Assembly (NCBI GenBank): GCA_028571685.1
Contig: CM053162.1
Span: forward strand, 72,776,351 to 72,840,350
From: Heterohyrax brucei
Lineage: Eukaryota > Chordata > Mammalia > Hyracoidea > Procaviidae
Reading direction: 5' to 3'
Length of the DNA stretch: 64,000 bases
How positions within the stretch are numbered: position 1 is the stretch's first letter; each line of letters opens with the position of its first letter. A program made the translations under genes and the position numbers. A model generated the notes under the pieces. It had not been told where the DNA came from and did not search any database. It saw nothing but the letters and a program-made list of their open reading frames with translations. Below, in pieces: positions 12,301 through 22,971 of this stretch.

Positions 12301-15300
12301 AAAGCTCTCAAGGACAATTCTCCACATTGCCATTAAAACTACACAAGAATAAATAAACTTCTAAATTCTTTATAGTTGGTATGCAAAACTGATAACACTA
12401 AAGAAACATCTTTTTTAGTGCAGCTGGCTTAATTAGAGAATGGCAGGCGCTTACTATCTGCACAGGAAGATATAAATAAGAACTCAGAGAAACAAATGGA
12501 GACAGTCAAGTGGTTAGGCCTTGGAAAGTTTACTCCTCTGTGCCTTCCACTTTGAGGTACGAATAAAACCATTAATTGTGTTCCTGACGTTTATCACCAC
12601 AGACACCTGGCTTAGACAATTATTCAAAAAGGCCTTGACAATTAATTAGAAGAAGAAGACCACGAGGGGTCACTTTCTTGTTAGCCAATAATGATGGATC
12701 AGTTTCTTGTTAACCAATAGTTTATGTTATAAAGAAAATAGGGTGACTAACTACGTCAGCTCACCTATAAAAAATAAAGACGACAGCTCTCGACACAGAA
12801 ACACAGAAGAAGATCTCTTGCTCTCTGGGTCGGGCTGCCTTAAACCAGAAAATTCTTTTCTGTCTCCTTTGTCCATTTCCCGTCGACGTCTTCCCTCCCT
12901 CCGTGCGGGACCCTACAAAGTGTTCCCAGCAGAGCTCACCCTCCACCAGTCCAGGTGATGACCTGCCACGAGCCTTTGGCCCAGTCTTGGCCTTTCTCTG
13001 CCTCTGTCTCCCGTATAAAGAATGAGTACTGTACCACCTACCAGATGCAATGACACAGCACAGACGAATGTGCCTCGGCTCCTGGCTATTCAAAGTAAGG
13101 TCCGTGTCCCAACGTGCCCAGAGCAAAGGAGAGGGAAGAACACCAAAGACACAAGGAAAATATTAGCCCAGGGGACAAGAGGGCCACGTAAGCCAGCGAC
13201 TCCTTCAGCCTGAAACCCGACGAACAAGATGGTGCTCGTGACTACACAACCACAACAGAGACCCCGACAGAGCAGGAGAAAATTGGGGCGCAGCTTTCAG
13301 AGTCACAGTTGTGTACAAAGACCAGACTCAGTGGTCTGCTGGGCCTAGAGGAGCCCCCCAAGACACAGCCCCTGCCTGTTAACCCAGAACGCAGACCATT
13401 CTTGGAGCCAACTCTCCAAAAGATTAGACTGGGCTACAGAATGTACGAAGACTCTCGAGGGCCGTGCATTCAGTCTCAGGAGGCCCACAAGGGTAAGTGG
13501 GCGGCTCCTGTCTGGTGGTAGGACAAGCAGGCAGAAGGGACAGGAGCTCACTGAGGGGACCCAGGAAAGCAGGGCTGGAGAGGGGCAGTGTGGGGAGGGC
13601 AACCAGGGCCACCTAACAAGGTGGGTCAACATTTCCGTAGAGAAACTGAGGTGTCTAGTTTCACCTAAAGCGCAATAAAAACACAAAGTATGGTCCCCAG
13701 GCCGGTGGCCTCAGAGTCAGCTGACAGCAGGCAGCCTCCTGGGCCTCACAGTAGACCTGTGGAACCAGAACCTGCCTTCTGATGATTGACACGCGTGCTG
13801 GAGTTTGGGAAACACAGGTGAAGACGCACGCCACAAAGTAAGGCAGATGGGAAAAGAATTTCCCAATCCGCCTTGCTCCAATGCACAAAAAGACACCGGG
13901 GCTGCTTCAGCCCCTCCCAGCCACAGGGCCAGCAGGGCACTTACCCCCGTGTCCCAGCCAAGGGCGGAGACAGTGCCCCCACAGCACTGGGCTGCCACCA
14001 CAAAAGGAGAAAAGGCACAGGACAGAGCAGCAAAATGGCCATTCCTGTGGCCTCTCTGAGAGCCTACCCCTGCCAGCACCAGCCGCAGGGCAGACAGGGA
14101 TGCCTGCCAGGCTCGAACAACGTCCAGGACAGGCCCTGAGCAAGCCACGAGCCACCAATCTCAATCCTGTGCACAATTCTGGGAGTCTACCCCGCAGTGG
14201 ACAGAGTGATAAAGGGACAGGCTATGGCCACACATGTGTCTTCCTGCCCACAGCTGGCCAGGTTTCGGTTCTGACTGGTCTTGCCTCCTCTGGCACAGTA
14301 GTTGGTAAATCTGCAAACCATTCCTGCCTGTGTTCCCTGTGGCAGCAGAGAAAGTGGTTAAAAACTGTCCCCAGGGCAGTCCGCCATCTTTAGAGTTTCA
14401 CAAGCCAGCTGTCCCAAACCATCAAAGCAATCCTAGTGGTATTTAAACTGTTCAGTAACAGAAAAAAACAAAAAGCCTTTCCCATTTTACCAAAAAAAAC
14501 CATGACCCTGAAGTGACAGTCCCAGGAAGACAAAATCACACTGACACCTGCCGGCTGACCACCAACTCAGACAGCCCACAGGCCCCCACCTGCTGCCAGG
14601 CCGGTGCCCAGGCGACGCTGCGCTGCAGCAGGTCCAGCACGGCCCAGCCCCGGCCATTCATCTTCCGGAGCCGGGGCTGAGGGGAGGGCCAGGCCAGGCC
14701 ACCGGGTGAGTGGGCAGCTGCAGTGAGGTGATGAGGGACAAGAGGAGGACAGGAGGCGGCTGAGGGGAAGAGAGGGTCTGTCACTGCACACCAGCAGTCG
14801 AGAATCCAAGGGACCCTCGCACTGCGGGCTGACGTGGCACGTGGTCACTGACACCAGCCGGGAGCGCTGGGGACTCTGGGGCGGAGGTGGGAGACGTGAG
14901 CAGCTGAGGAGACCAGGAAGCTGGGAGCTGTTCTAGGGAGGAACGTTCCGGAAGCCTCCAGGGCAGAGTGTTGGGCTGAGGGACTGGATCGGTATGAAGA
15001 CTAGGAGATGAAGAAACACATCACTCACGGGCTGGCAGGGGCAGCTGCACATGTGGTCAAAGCACCCGCTCTCATCAGACAGAAACCTGTGCACAAGACG
15101 GAGCCACGCCACGCAGCATCCCTCTGCCAGCCGAGATGACGAGGCAGGACATCACTCCGTGCCGCCGGGAACACGCGTGTGCACGCTCAGCTTCAAGACC
15201 TCCGACCCAGCCCCAGTGGGGAGGTCACACAGAAACTCACGTCTGCCACAGGGGCCTGCCTGAATGAACTGGGGTCCCAAGCTTAACGCTCACCTCCGTT

Positions 15301-17597
15301 CCTGCCTCACAGGGCCAAACCCAGACCAACTCCCTGCAGACAAGTCGAACCTAACCCACAGGGACCCCGTGACAGGGCAGAGCCGCCCCTCAGGGTTCCG
15401 AGGCTGGGACCCTCAGGGGAGCAGCCAGCCACATCCGACAGCGTCGGCAACACCGGCCGGCCTGGACGGCCAGCCTCCCGGTTAGCAGTTGAGTGCTTTA
15501 ACCACTGTGCCACCAGCATTCCTTCATAAAAATGCAGCTTCTAAAAACATAACTCGAACATACCACACGTGTACACATGTGTGTGTCTGCATACACACAT
15601 ATAGAAACTCTGGTGGCCCAGTGGTTAAGTGCCGTGTCTGCTAACCATGAGGTCAGCAGTCTGCATCCACCAGGCACTCCTTGGAAACTCTATGGGGCAG
15701 CTCTACTCTGTCCTACAGGGTTGCTATGAGTCACAATCCACCTATGGCAGTAGGTTCTTTTCTCTCTTTAAACATACATGTGCAGAGACACAGACAGGGT
15801 GTCATCACTGCTGAGTCAACCCCAGCTCACAGCAGCCCCACAGGTCAGAGCAGAACCGCCCCAGTTTCTGAGAGGCACCCTGCAGATCTGAACTGCCAAC
15901 TCTGGCTAGCAAACATAGCACTAAACAGTACGTCCCCGGGGTTTCCATTCACATACTGTGAAAAACTGCTTTTACATGGACCTTCTTGCTATAATCGTGT
16001 AACTCCCACTACATGAACGGGTAAGACTATGCAAATAAGGTGCCTGTGGTCCGCCAGGGGATTGGGCAGCTTGCTGATAATGCAAAGAAGGTGCACAACA
16101 TCCTTGTGGGTATGGGATCATGTAATTCAAGTATATGCAACCCTAATAAGACGACTGGTCAGTTTTGCCATCCCACTCAGATTAAAATGAGCCATCTCAG
16201 AGGCAGAAGGGGGGACTGCACCACCGCCAAAAAAGGAAGAGCCAGGAGTGAAGGACGCCCTTTGACCCCTGTGCCAGGAACCTCCCAGACCCAGGAGACA
16301 GAGCTCCAAGGCCGGAAACAGCGAGAAGCACTGGCAGAGGAACAGCGGCAGCAGCACCACGGCAGTACCGGGGGCCTCCCGGCCCACGGAGGAGGGGTGG
16401 GGAGCGGCTGCGGGCAGGCTGCATCCCCGTCAGTGGAGCTAGACGGCTTTTGTGGCACTTCTTCAAGGAGGGCAAAGGCTGGGACCCTGGGGGCAAGGGC
16501 CAGAGGAGGCCTGCCTGTGGGCATGGTGGAGACACTGTCCTGGTAGGGCTGTTCCCAGTCCCTAGCAGGGCCTGGTGGTACAGTGGTTAAGACTTCAGCT
16601 GCTAACCAAACAGCAGTTCAAGCCCACTGGCCACTCTGTGGAAGCTCTATGGGGCAGTTCTGCTCTGTCTTACAGGGCCCCATCAGCCAGAGTCGGCCAA
16701 GAGTTTCCCTGGGTGACTTCCCCAGTAAACCCCATAATCCTGAGGGCTGCCTCTGAGACTTGTGTGGCCACTATAAAGAATTACACAGCCCAGCAGAGAG
16801 GTAACAGGGTCGGCTGGGATCAGAACCGGGGAGGAGGCTGAGGGAGGCAGCACGTCCGAACTCCGCCTCGGCGACCTCGGGGACAGGTCTTGACGCTACT
16901 ACCCCACTGCCCCGTGTGAGGTCAGCGATCAGACGCCTCCACGGCACCGTATGTTTCACAAGCATAGGAAAATGTTGAAAAAAGTCTGCACGACAGGACT
17001 GCCGGTTGTTTTCCGTCTTTCCCCTTACACGCATTTTCTACTTTTTCTACAACGGCGGCCCGGTGATAAAAAGGATCGAGCAAGTCACGGCCCCCTCCCG
17101 CTTAGAAATCTTCCCCACGCCCCTAAGGCCTCGCATTCCAGCCCCAACTCCAGGCCCCGGCCTCTCCCCTCACCAGCCCCCACGCCGCACCCCAACCTCT
17201 CCGAGAAAGTTCCCTGGGGACCCGCGCGGCTCAGACCCTCAGCTCCCTCCGCCCACCCCCGCCAGGGCTGCGGCCCGCTCTCGGGGGCGACTCCGGCCGC
17301 GCCCGCCCGCCCGCGTCACGGCGCCCCGAGCCTGCGCCTGGGGGCCGACGCGGCGACCGGGCAGGAGCCGCGGGGCGGCGAGCAGGCGCGGGGCGGCGGC
17401 CCCCGGGCGGCAGCGGGGCCTCCGGGCCCGGGACCGGAATCCGGGGGGCTGCCCCCAAGGCCGGACGAGGTGAGGGTCCTCGGCACCCGGCCCAGCCTCA
17501 CCTTGGAGCTGCTCACGAAGCGGACCTCCACGGGGACCCGGGCCGGGCCCCCCACGCCCACGCAGAAGGAGAACACTTCGCCCATGGAGGCCGCCAT
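3310..17597 (-). CDS. SMYD5: SMYD5, SET and MYND domain lysine methyltransferase (complete, 13 coding exons)
   Basis: Protein lysine methyltransferase. Published substrates include histone H4K20, H3K36 and ribosomal protein L40. Coding exons in transcript order: 17597-17502, 9902-9794, 9233-9094, 8464-8343, 7900-7831, 7135-7031, 5981-5919, 5769-5699, 5420-5314, 5064-5008, 4406-4312, 3619-3549, 3454-3310. The sum is 1251 bases, giving 416 residues plus stop; human has about 418. Every junction has AG/GT and the phases agree throughout. The MYND zinc-binding pattern is C70xxC73, C111xxC114, C119xxxC123, H132xxxC136. The SET core has NHSCVPN at 315-321 and the presumed catalytic tyrosine in EEVCISY (Y351). 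A post-SET-type C376xC378xxC381 follows, then an acidic Glu-rich tail from about 393. The start [11 protein letters not shown] matches the family N terminus. Intron 1 is about 7.6 kb; all others are under 1.1 kb. No inactivating change was found. Confidence 0.97.
6420..6547 (+). repeat. AfroSINE, very diverged, in SMYD5 intron 6
   Basis: The head 'gaatccctggtggc', a middle with 'caccaaaagg' and 'cacgtgctcctggga', and a residual 'ggtcagaactgatg' tail identify a heavily mutated copy. Confidence 0.55.
6783..6895 (+). repeat. AfroSINE, 3'-truncated, in SMYD5 intron 6
   Basis: Runs from 'gaaaccctggtggctggt' through 'gccaggcgctcctcagaaac' to 'gggcagctctgctctgtccc', then stops before the conserved 'gagtcgg' tail. 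It ends about 135 bases from exon 6. Confidence 0.75.
7031..7475 (-). repeat. SMYD5: Tandem duplication of the SMYD5 exon 6 acceptor region (three units of 110-115 bp)
   Basis: On the SMYD5 strand the real exon 6 begins at 7135 as GCCAAGGATAAGGATC after ...CACCGCAG. The same junction recurs upstream: GCCAAGGATGAGGATC at 7250 after TCTCCACTCAG, and GCCAAGGAGAAGGATC at 7360 after TCTTCACCTCAG. Each copy carries about 27 exon-like bases, then runs into 'gtgtctgtga' and a CA/GT-rich tract. In the real exon frame both copies meet TGA twelve codons in. The array is intronic (intron 5), and its first unit includes part of a genuine coding exon. Confidence 0.9.
8588..8847 (+). repeat. 20-bp minisatellite in SMYD5 intron 3
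   Basis: About 13 tandem copies of a unit close to 'gggactgggacagggtgccc', with variants ('gagactggg', 'gacaggatgcct', 'caagactgg'). Copies differ by a few substitutions and by a missing G in 'actggacaggg'. It lies between exons 4 and 3 of SMYD5 and does not touch the splice sites. Confidence 0.95.
10257..11994 (+). repeat. 74-bp minisatellite, about 23 copies, in SMYD5 intron 1
   Basis: The unit reads approximately 'ggttacagaaggatcccacc' then 'ccacgggagaggagggcagc' then 'tgagctcagaggggagtgca' then 'ctacctcctgctcg'. Central copies (about 10500-11100 and 11400-11600) are nearly identical, while the flanks are more diverged. At least two unit types occur: one with 'agaggggagtgcactacctc' and one with 'agtggagagtgctccacctc' plus 'acaagagaggga'. 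Because 74 is not a multiple of 3 and the unit has few stops, long open frames run through it in several phases. These are not genes. The array ends about 50 bases before the LTR at 12049. Confidence 0.96.
12049..12931 (+). mobile_element. Solo LTR of an endogenous retrovirus (copy 1), antisense within SMYD5 intron 1
   Basis: The element starts TGCCGGGAGCGG and ends ...TTCCCAGCA. It is bracketed by a perfect 6-bp target-site duplication GAGCTC (12043-12048 and 12932-12937). Inside, toward the 3' end, are a TATA box (about 12766), AATAAA at 12773-12778, and a U5-like CT-rich end. It is clearly homologous along its length to the element at 33787. No internal retroviral genes are present, so it is a recombined solo LTR. 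A 6-bp duplication is typical of class II (beta-like) elements; the class assignment is inference. Confidence 0.88.
12938..15475. other. SMYD5 intron 1, mixed unique and old repeat sequence
   Basis: No gene is established here. Recognisable pieces are a MIR-like segment near 12985-13090 ('cctctgtctcccgtataaag' then 'gtaccacctacc') and a MER5A-like segment near 13690-13815. On the - strand, coding-like stretches occur at about 14540-14854 and 15030-15095; they are discussed in the findings. The rest shows nothing I can assign. Confidence 0.45.
13690..13815 (-). repeat. MER5A-like hAT-Charlie DNA transposon fragment
   Basis: The + strand reads 'tatggtccccaggccggtgg' ... 'cctcctgggcctcac' ... 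'ctggagtttgggaaacac', the reverse complement of the MER5 family pattern (gap in the middle). It is an old eutherian repeat; edges are approximate. Confidence 0.6.
15476..15522 (-). repeat. AfroSINE head fragment
   Basis: 'ggttagcagttgagtgcttt' followed by 'aaccactgtgccaccagc' is the reverse complement of the AfroSINE 5' end only. Confidence 0.75.
15604..15757 (+). repeat. AfroSINE
   Basis: Nearly full-length: 'gaaactctggtggcccagtg' ... 'catccaccaggcactccttg' ... 'agggttgctatgagtcacaa' ... 'ggcagtaggtt'. It faces the copy at 15804-15928. Confidence 0.92.
15804..15928 (-). repeat. AfroSINE, inverted relative to the preceding copy
   Basis: The tail 'cactgctgagtcaaccccag' comes first and ends near the head at 'gctagcaaacatagcactaa'. 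With the copy at 15604 it forms an inverted pair inside SMYD5 intron 1. Confidence 0.85.
16566..16682 (+). repeat. AfroSINE, tail missing
   Basis: 'gggcctggtggtacagtggt' through 'gggcagttctgctctgtctt' and then 'acagggcccc'; the 'gagtcgg' tail is absent. Confidence 0.85.
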
Positions 17598-17790
17598 TTT
17601 GGGGGCGCCGGCACCGCCACCTCCCGACCCTTAGCCCCGCCCGCCCGGAGGCCCCGCCCACCGTGGGCCCGCCTACCGTGGGTCCGCCCACCGTGGGCCC
17701 GCCCGCCCGGAGGCCCCGCCCCCGGGGCGCGTGTCCAGCGGGGCGGGAGGGTTCGCGGTTCGCGCTGGGTCTCCTTCGTCTTGCTACGTA
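17080..17790. promoter_or_regulatory. SMYD5: CpG-island promoter of SMYD5
   Basis: CpG-dense sequence around SMYD5 exon 1, with GC boxes (CCCGCCC/CCCCGCC) immediately upstream of the start codon. Between 17636 and 17720 a short imperfect repeat holds three copies of a C(C/T)CACCGTGGG-like palindromic motif in GC boxes, framed by two copies of 'gcccgcccggaggccccgcc'. No TATA box is seen, as expected for a housekeeping-type promoter. Confidence 0.85.
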
Positions 17791-17799
17791 AAATCCTTT

Positions 17800-18860
17800 G
17801 GTTGCTGGGTCGCGTGCGGCTGGGCCTGCCTGTATGCTTTTCCGCGGCGCAGTTTTGTGTGTCCTCATGGCTAGTGTGAACCTCTGCACCGGCGCAGCGA
17901 TGTGGATGCAGCACTGGAATCGCTGGGGGCAGGCCTCGGCGGGCCTCACGGCGGACGGGGGGGACGTTGGCTACCCACGCGTCTTCCCTAGGGACAAAGC
18001 CAGCCGGGTCCCTGGAAGGCATGGGGGACACAAGCCGGGGTCACCAAACGGGGAACAGTAACCACTGCGTGGAAACACGGCTGTTCTTGATCAAATGCTA
18101 GCCTGGGCACAGACGGAGTCAAATCTCTCGTTCTCTGCAAAGACGGGTAGCCGTAGAGGCTGACAGCTGGAGGGTGGGCAGGGTGGTATCTACTCTAAGA
18201 AGGCCCCAGGCGCCCCCCCCGCTAAGAGTGGTAACCGTTCAGATTAAACAAGAACATGTTCAGAAGCCGAGAAGGGGGCTAAGTGGGCTGTCTTCGCCTC
18301 CTCCTTGCCCTGGACCCCACCAGCTCTGGTAGAAAACAGTCTGCTTGGCCTGAGTGCTGATTCAAGGAGGCTCCTACCCACAGTCAGGTGAGCAATCCCT
18401 GAGGTGCAGCACCAGCCCAGCGGGGTGCAAGGGAGGCCCAAGGAAAGCCCCAACAGCTGTGGCCCATGGCCCTGGGCCTAGCACGGCTCCAGCATTTTGC
18501 AGATAGCCCCTCACCCTTTCAGGGGTAAATGATCAGCATGCTAGTAGCACAGAAAGAAAGGTTCAAAAGTCCAGTCACTGGGCCCAGGATGCAGAGCTCC
18601 GGGTGAACGGCTACGCCTCTGCCCACTGAGTTTCTCCACTCTCCCAGGAGTCTTTGGGAAAAGAAGCCCCAGACAGGTCAGACTCCTTGGGTGCCATTTG
18701 TTGGGTAAGATCCATGTGTGGGGCCAGCAAGCCCACTGGTGCGCCAGAAAGAATGAACCAGATGTCACGGGGGAGGCCCTGGCAGGTCCTCAGCTGTCTG
18801 TGCTGATGCCCCGCCTTCACCCTGAGGCCTGACGTCAGAGCCACTGGAGGACTCGTCCCA
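17800..18860. other. SMYD5-NOTO intergenic sequence
   Basis: Unique-looking sequence between the SMYD5 promoter and the last NOTO segment. No gene, RNA or clear repeat was recognised. The distal part may include the NOTO 3' UTR. Confidence 0.4.
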
Positions 18861-19855
18861 AGAGTCAGTGACCGCTGATGGCTGACCGGGCTGGCAGCTT
18901 CAGCTTTTGCTGCTTCTGATACTTGACCCTGCGGTTCTGGAACCAGACCCTCCCCTATAATTGGGCTCTGGGGCCGGAGGTCAGAAGGAGCCCTGCCGCT
19001 CCTGCTGCCCCCTCCTCCTGGTGTGCCCGTCTCTCTCTGCCTGGCAGAACTTTGCTCTTTCTCCTAAAGGAAGCTCCTCTCCAGAACACTCTTTCCTGTC
19101 CTTCCAGGCACTGTCCATTCCCTCCGTGTCCAGCAAGCTCCCGCTCCGTGCCAGCTGTGGCCCTGGGCGGTGGTGACAGAGCAACCTCACTGTCGGCTCG
19201 AGGAGACTCACACAGACATCTCAGCAAAGAAACAGACGCAGAGGGCAGAACAGGGGGCCGGGGGCAGGAATGCCCAGGAACCCACACTGAAGCCACGGCT
19301 GAGACAAGCGGAGGCCACTCTGGCAGGGACGGAGACGAGCAGGACGGGGTCAGCCTGCAGGAAGGCCATGAAGTGACACCAAGCTTGGCGGGTTGGAGGA
19401 CCAGAAAGGAGGGTAGCATAGCCCAAATGCGAGCATGAGAGGAAACCGACGGCAAGTACAGTGGGTGAGGCTGGCAAGAGTCAGACGTCCAAGTATCCCA
19501 AAGGCCACAGGACTGTTAACTTGGATGCTTTATAAGTGAGACGTACCCTCATCTTACTGGTACTTTCTGAGAACTGCATGCCTGGTGACGGTGTGAAGGA
19601 TGGAGGGACGCAGAAGCAGGGAGACAGCTGGGACACTACTGCTGTAATCCAGTGACAGCCAGGTAGTGTGAACCAGGCCAATGGACACGAATAGATCCAG
19701 CTGTCTTGGAGGTAGCAGTGATGAGGAGGATGGACTGGACTTCAGGGAGAAGGAGGAATGAAAGGTGGGTAGGGTTTTGAGTGACCATGTACATGGAGGG
19801 GTCATTCAGGAGGAAAGGAGCAGAATTGGGAAGGAAAAAAAAAAAACACATCAAG

Positions 19856-20995
19856 AATGAGGTTTCAGATGCCCATCAGCAGATGAATGCATAAATAAAC
19901 TATGGTCCATATACTCAACAGGACACAATGCAGTGATAAAGAACAATGAAGATTTCAGGAAGCATCTCATAACCTGGTTTCCATTGAAAGACATGATGCT
20001 GAGTGAAATCAGTCAGCTGCAGGACAAGTATTGTACGACATTTCTCTTATAAGGTCTTAAAAATAGACTTATGTACAGAAGACTGATGGCTGCTAGGGTG
20101 GGGAGGGAGGGAGAGGGCTGGTCATAGATTAGACAGTTGACAGCAACGTAGTCACGTGAAAGCAGTGACAGCTCACAGTAGAGAGCAGATCAACTTAACT
20201 GGACTTCACAAACAGGTTTTCTTAACTCAATATTTCAAAGGATAGAGTAGCAGGGGCGGTGGTCTTGGGATCATGTTTTCAGGGGACAGTGAGGCCAACT
20301 GGCATAACTAGGCTATTGCTAAGCGAGTGTTCTGCACCCCTTATTGGTGAGTGGTGTCTGGGGTCTTAAAAGCTAGGAAGCTGTCATCTGTGGTACACCA
20401 AATGCTCCCAACTCATCGGGAACAGGTGATGACCGAGAACAACAAAGATAATGAACAAAGAGCCCAGGAGACAGAAGGACCCATGTGAATGGCAGACTGT
20501 ATCAGCACGTGGCCAGAGGAACCAGACGGTGCCTGGTTACCACCAAAGACAGCTGTGAAGGCAAACACACTGTACAGTCCCTGAAGCAACACTAGAAAAA
20601 GAGATGAGCGGCCAAAGAACCCTATTAAAAGACCTGAACTGATGGTCTGACAGGCTGGAGGCGCCCTAGGAACACAGCCTGTAGACATGCTGCTGCCTCT
20701 AACCAGAATCACTGCTGAGGTCAACTCTCCAGACAAAAATGGACTGGACTCAGGGAACAGTGTGACCACATGGTGTGCGTACCCGATGGTTCTATGCATT
20801 TACGGGAGGCTGTCCTACTGGTCTCTTTCTAGAGGGGACAGAAGAGGGTGGACAGGGTGGACAGATGCTTAAGAGGATACTGGATATACAGAGTGAAAAG
20901 GAGTGTGCTGTCACCAGGCAAGGAGAGCAGAGGGAGCTGCAGATATGTGGGCATGCAAGACTGACCTGGATTGTATATTTTTACTTAATCACAGT
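19856..20995 (+). mobile_element. L1 3'-end fragment (afrotherian L1)
   Basis: 'gatgcccatcagcagatgaa', 'ctatggtccatatactcaac' and 'gagtgaaatcagtcagctgc' are typical of the end of L1 ORF2 and its 3' UTR. Long stretches match the element at 50480-52010 ('gagtggtgtctggggtctta', 'agggagagcagctgg' type ends). It is 5'-truncated and has no intact ORF. It sits in the interval between NOTO exons 3 and 2. Confidence 0.8.
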
Positions 20996-21482
20996 TAGAG
21001 AAGAAGAACGAGGTTTAGACTCCTTAAGCTTGAAAGGTCCTCCCACGAGGCATCCAAGGGGAAACAAGGCATCAGTCAGAAGAGCAGTAAGAAACCTGCA
21101 ACCCGCCACCTACAGGTGGTCTCTAATCCAGGTGAGTGGGCTGGGAGTACAGAGGTCAGCTGCAAAGAGATTGTGAGGTCTCAAAGTGAAAATGTCATCT
21201 GCAAAGGAGACAGGAGGGGCCAAAGAACCGCGAAGAAAAACAGAAGAGACCATGGCTTCCCGGAAGTCCTGCGATGAGGGTGTTTCAGCAGAGGAAGGGG
21301 CGGTCACCAGCACTGAGCACTGACAGGCGGGAGGAAGATGACGAAGGAGCTGGGGCCATGGGTGCGACCACAGAAGGGCTGTGAAGGAGGACAGTTCTCC
21401 CAAAGTTGGCTATGAAGGGAGCAGAGAAATGGTACAGCAGCTGGGGGACCTGTGTGAATGTTTACTGTTATTTTTTTAACAA
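20996..21482. other. Unassigned sequence in NOTO intron 2
   Basis: No gene or confident repeat seen. The start may still belong to the preceding L1 fragment. Confidence 0.35.
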
Positions 21483-21791
21483 AACCCTGGTGGCATAGTG
21501 GTTAAGTGCTATGTCTGCTAACCAAAAGGTGGGCGGTCAAATCCACCAGATGCTCCTTGGAAACATTATGGAGCAATTCTACTCAGTCTTACAGGGTTGC
21601 TATGAGTCAGAATCGACTTGATGGCACTGAGAGTGGGCAGTCCCTTGAGGTGGCACAGTGGTTAAGAGCTTGGCTGCAAACCCAAAAGTCAGCAGTTCAT
21701 ATCCACCAGCTGCCCCTTGGAAACTGTATGGAGCACTTCTCCTGTGTCCTATACCGTGTCTGTGAGTTGGAATCAACTCAACGGCCGCGAG
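21483..21791 (+). repeat. Two AfroSINEs head to tail
   Basis: Copy 1 about 21483-21630 ('aaccctggtggcatagtggt' to 'gaatcgacttgatggcactg'). Copy 2 about 21639-21791 ('agtcccttgaggtggcacag' to 'gaatcaactcaacggccgcg'). Both lie less than 300 bases from NOTO exon 2. Confidence 0.92.
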
Positions 21792-22559
21792 TTTTCTGCA
21801 TACTCCCTGGAACCACTCCCTAAATTACTGTCTGCTCTCTCAGTGTGCAAACATTATGAAGTTGTAGGTTAACATCTGGATTACCCATATGTGTTCTTCC
21901 CATCATAGTTTGCAACTGGACTGCTGCAGGGACGATGCCAACGTTAGGGCCTGCCTCCCCCAGTGGCCTGCCACAGATGAGGAAGGCCCCTGTCCCTCCC
22001 ACCTCCAGCCCTCCCAGAAAGCAGCATCTGTCCCAAGGTTCCTCTGTGCCTGGCTGCAAGCTGGCCCACCTGGGTCTCCAAGAGGCTGAGCCAGGCCACC
22101 AGCTGGGTGTGCTTCTTTCCCACCAGGCTGTGCTGCGGTAAAAACACTTTCTCCAGGTCAGCCAGCTGCTCCAAGTTAAACATGGTCCCAGACCTCTTCC
22201 ACTGGTAAGTGTCAGGAAGGTCCTTGGCTGGGGACCAGCCTGGGGCGTCCCAGAGGCCGAGGCAGGGAGTTGGCTCCAGGCCTGAAGAGCATCAGGAGGG
22301 AAGGTTAGCCAGCACCTGCCTGTCCACCCACCTGGGAAGAAGGAAACAGACAAGCCGGAGCCACTGCCCTGCCGTTGCCTGGCCAGGTGATGCAGCCAGA
22401 AGGCACAGACCTATCAGAAAACAAGGAAGAAGGGACAGTGCTGAGAACCAATGCTGCTACTCTCTGCCGGGGGGCCTGACTTCTGGCCCTCCGGCGGCCA
22501 CCAAACCACTGTCTCCTTGCCTATGCACGAAGAGCAGACCAGGGATCTCGAGGGGCTCA

Positions 22560-22685
22560 CCTGTTTACACCTGCAGAAGACACTTTTTGGAATGCCAACT
22601 ATGTGTCGGGCATGGTTCCAGGACAAAACTGAAAACCCCTGTCTTGATGGGTGTTACCTACTCCCCAAAACATACATTGAAACTG
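22560..22685 (+). repeat. L2-like LINE fragment
   Basis: 'aatgccaactatgtgtcggg' followed by 'catggttccaggac' resembles the L2 3' region that encodes 'tactatgtgccaggcactg'. It is old; edges uncertain. Confidence 0.5.
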
Positions 22686-22813
22686 GAACCCCTATTAATA
22701 CGGAGCCCAGGTGGTGCAGTGGGAAAGCTGGCTTCTTACTGAAAGATTAGCACTTAGAAACCCCCAGCCGCACCGCGGGAGAAAGATGTGGCAGTGTGCT
22801 TCAATAAAGGTAA

Positions 22814-22955
22814 ATCAAACCCAGTGCCATCGAGTCATCACAACTCACAGCGACCCTACAGGGCCGAGCAGAACTGCTTCTTCGAGTGTCCAAGGAGCGC
22901 TTGGTGGATGAGAACTGCTGACCTTTCGGCTAGCAGCGGTGGCACTTAGTGACTA
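22814..22955 (-). repeat. AfroSINE
   Basis: Reverse-oriented copy: 'aacccagtgccatcgagtca' ... 'gaactgctgacctttcggct' ... 'tggcacttagt'. Confidence 0.85.
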
Positions 22956-22971
22956 CGTCCCAGTGTTTCCA

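Noticed and set aside
17239..17949. 236-codon open frame overlapping SMYD5 exon 1
   Set aside because: It is a shadow frame in the CpG island; the real exon is only 96 coding bases in another frame.
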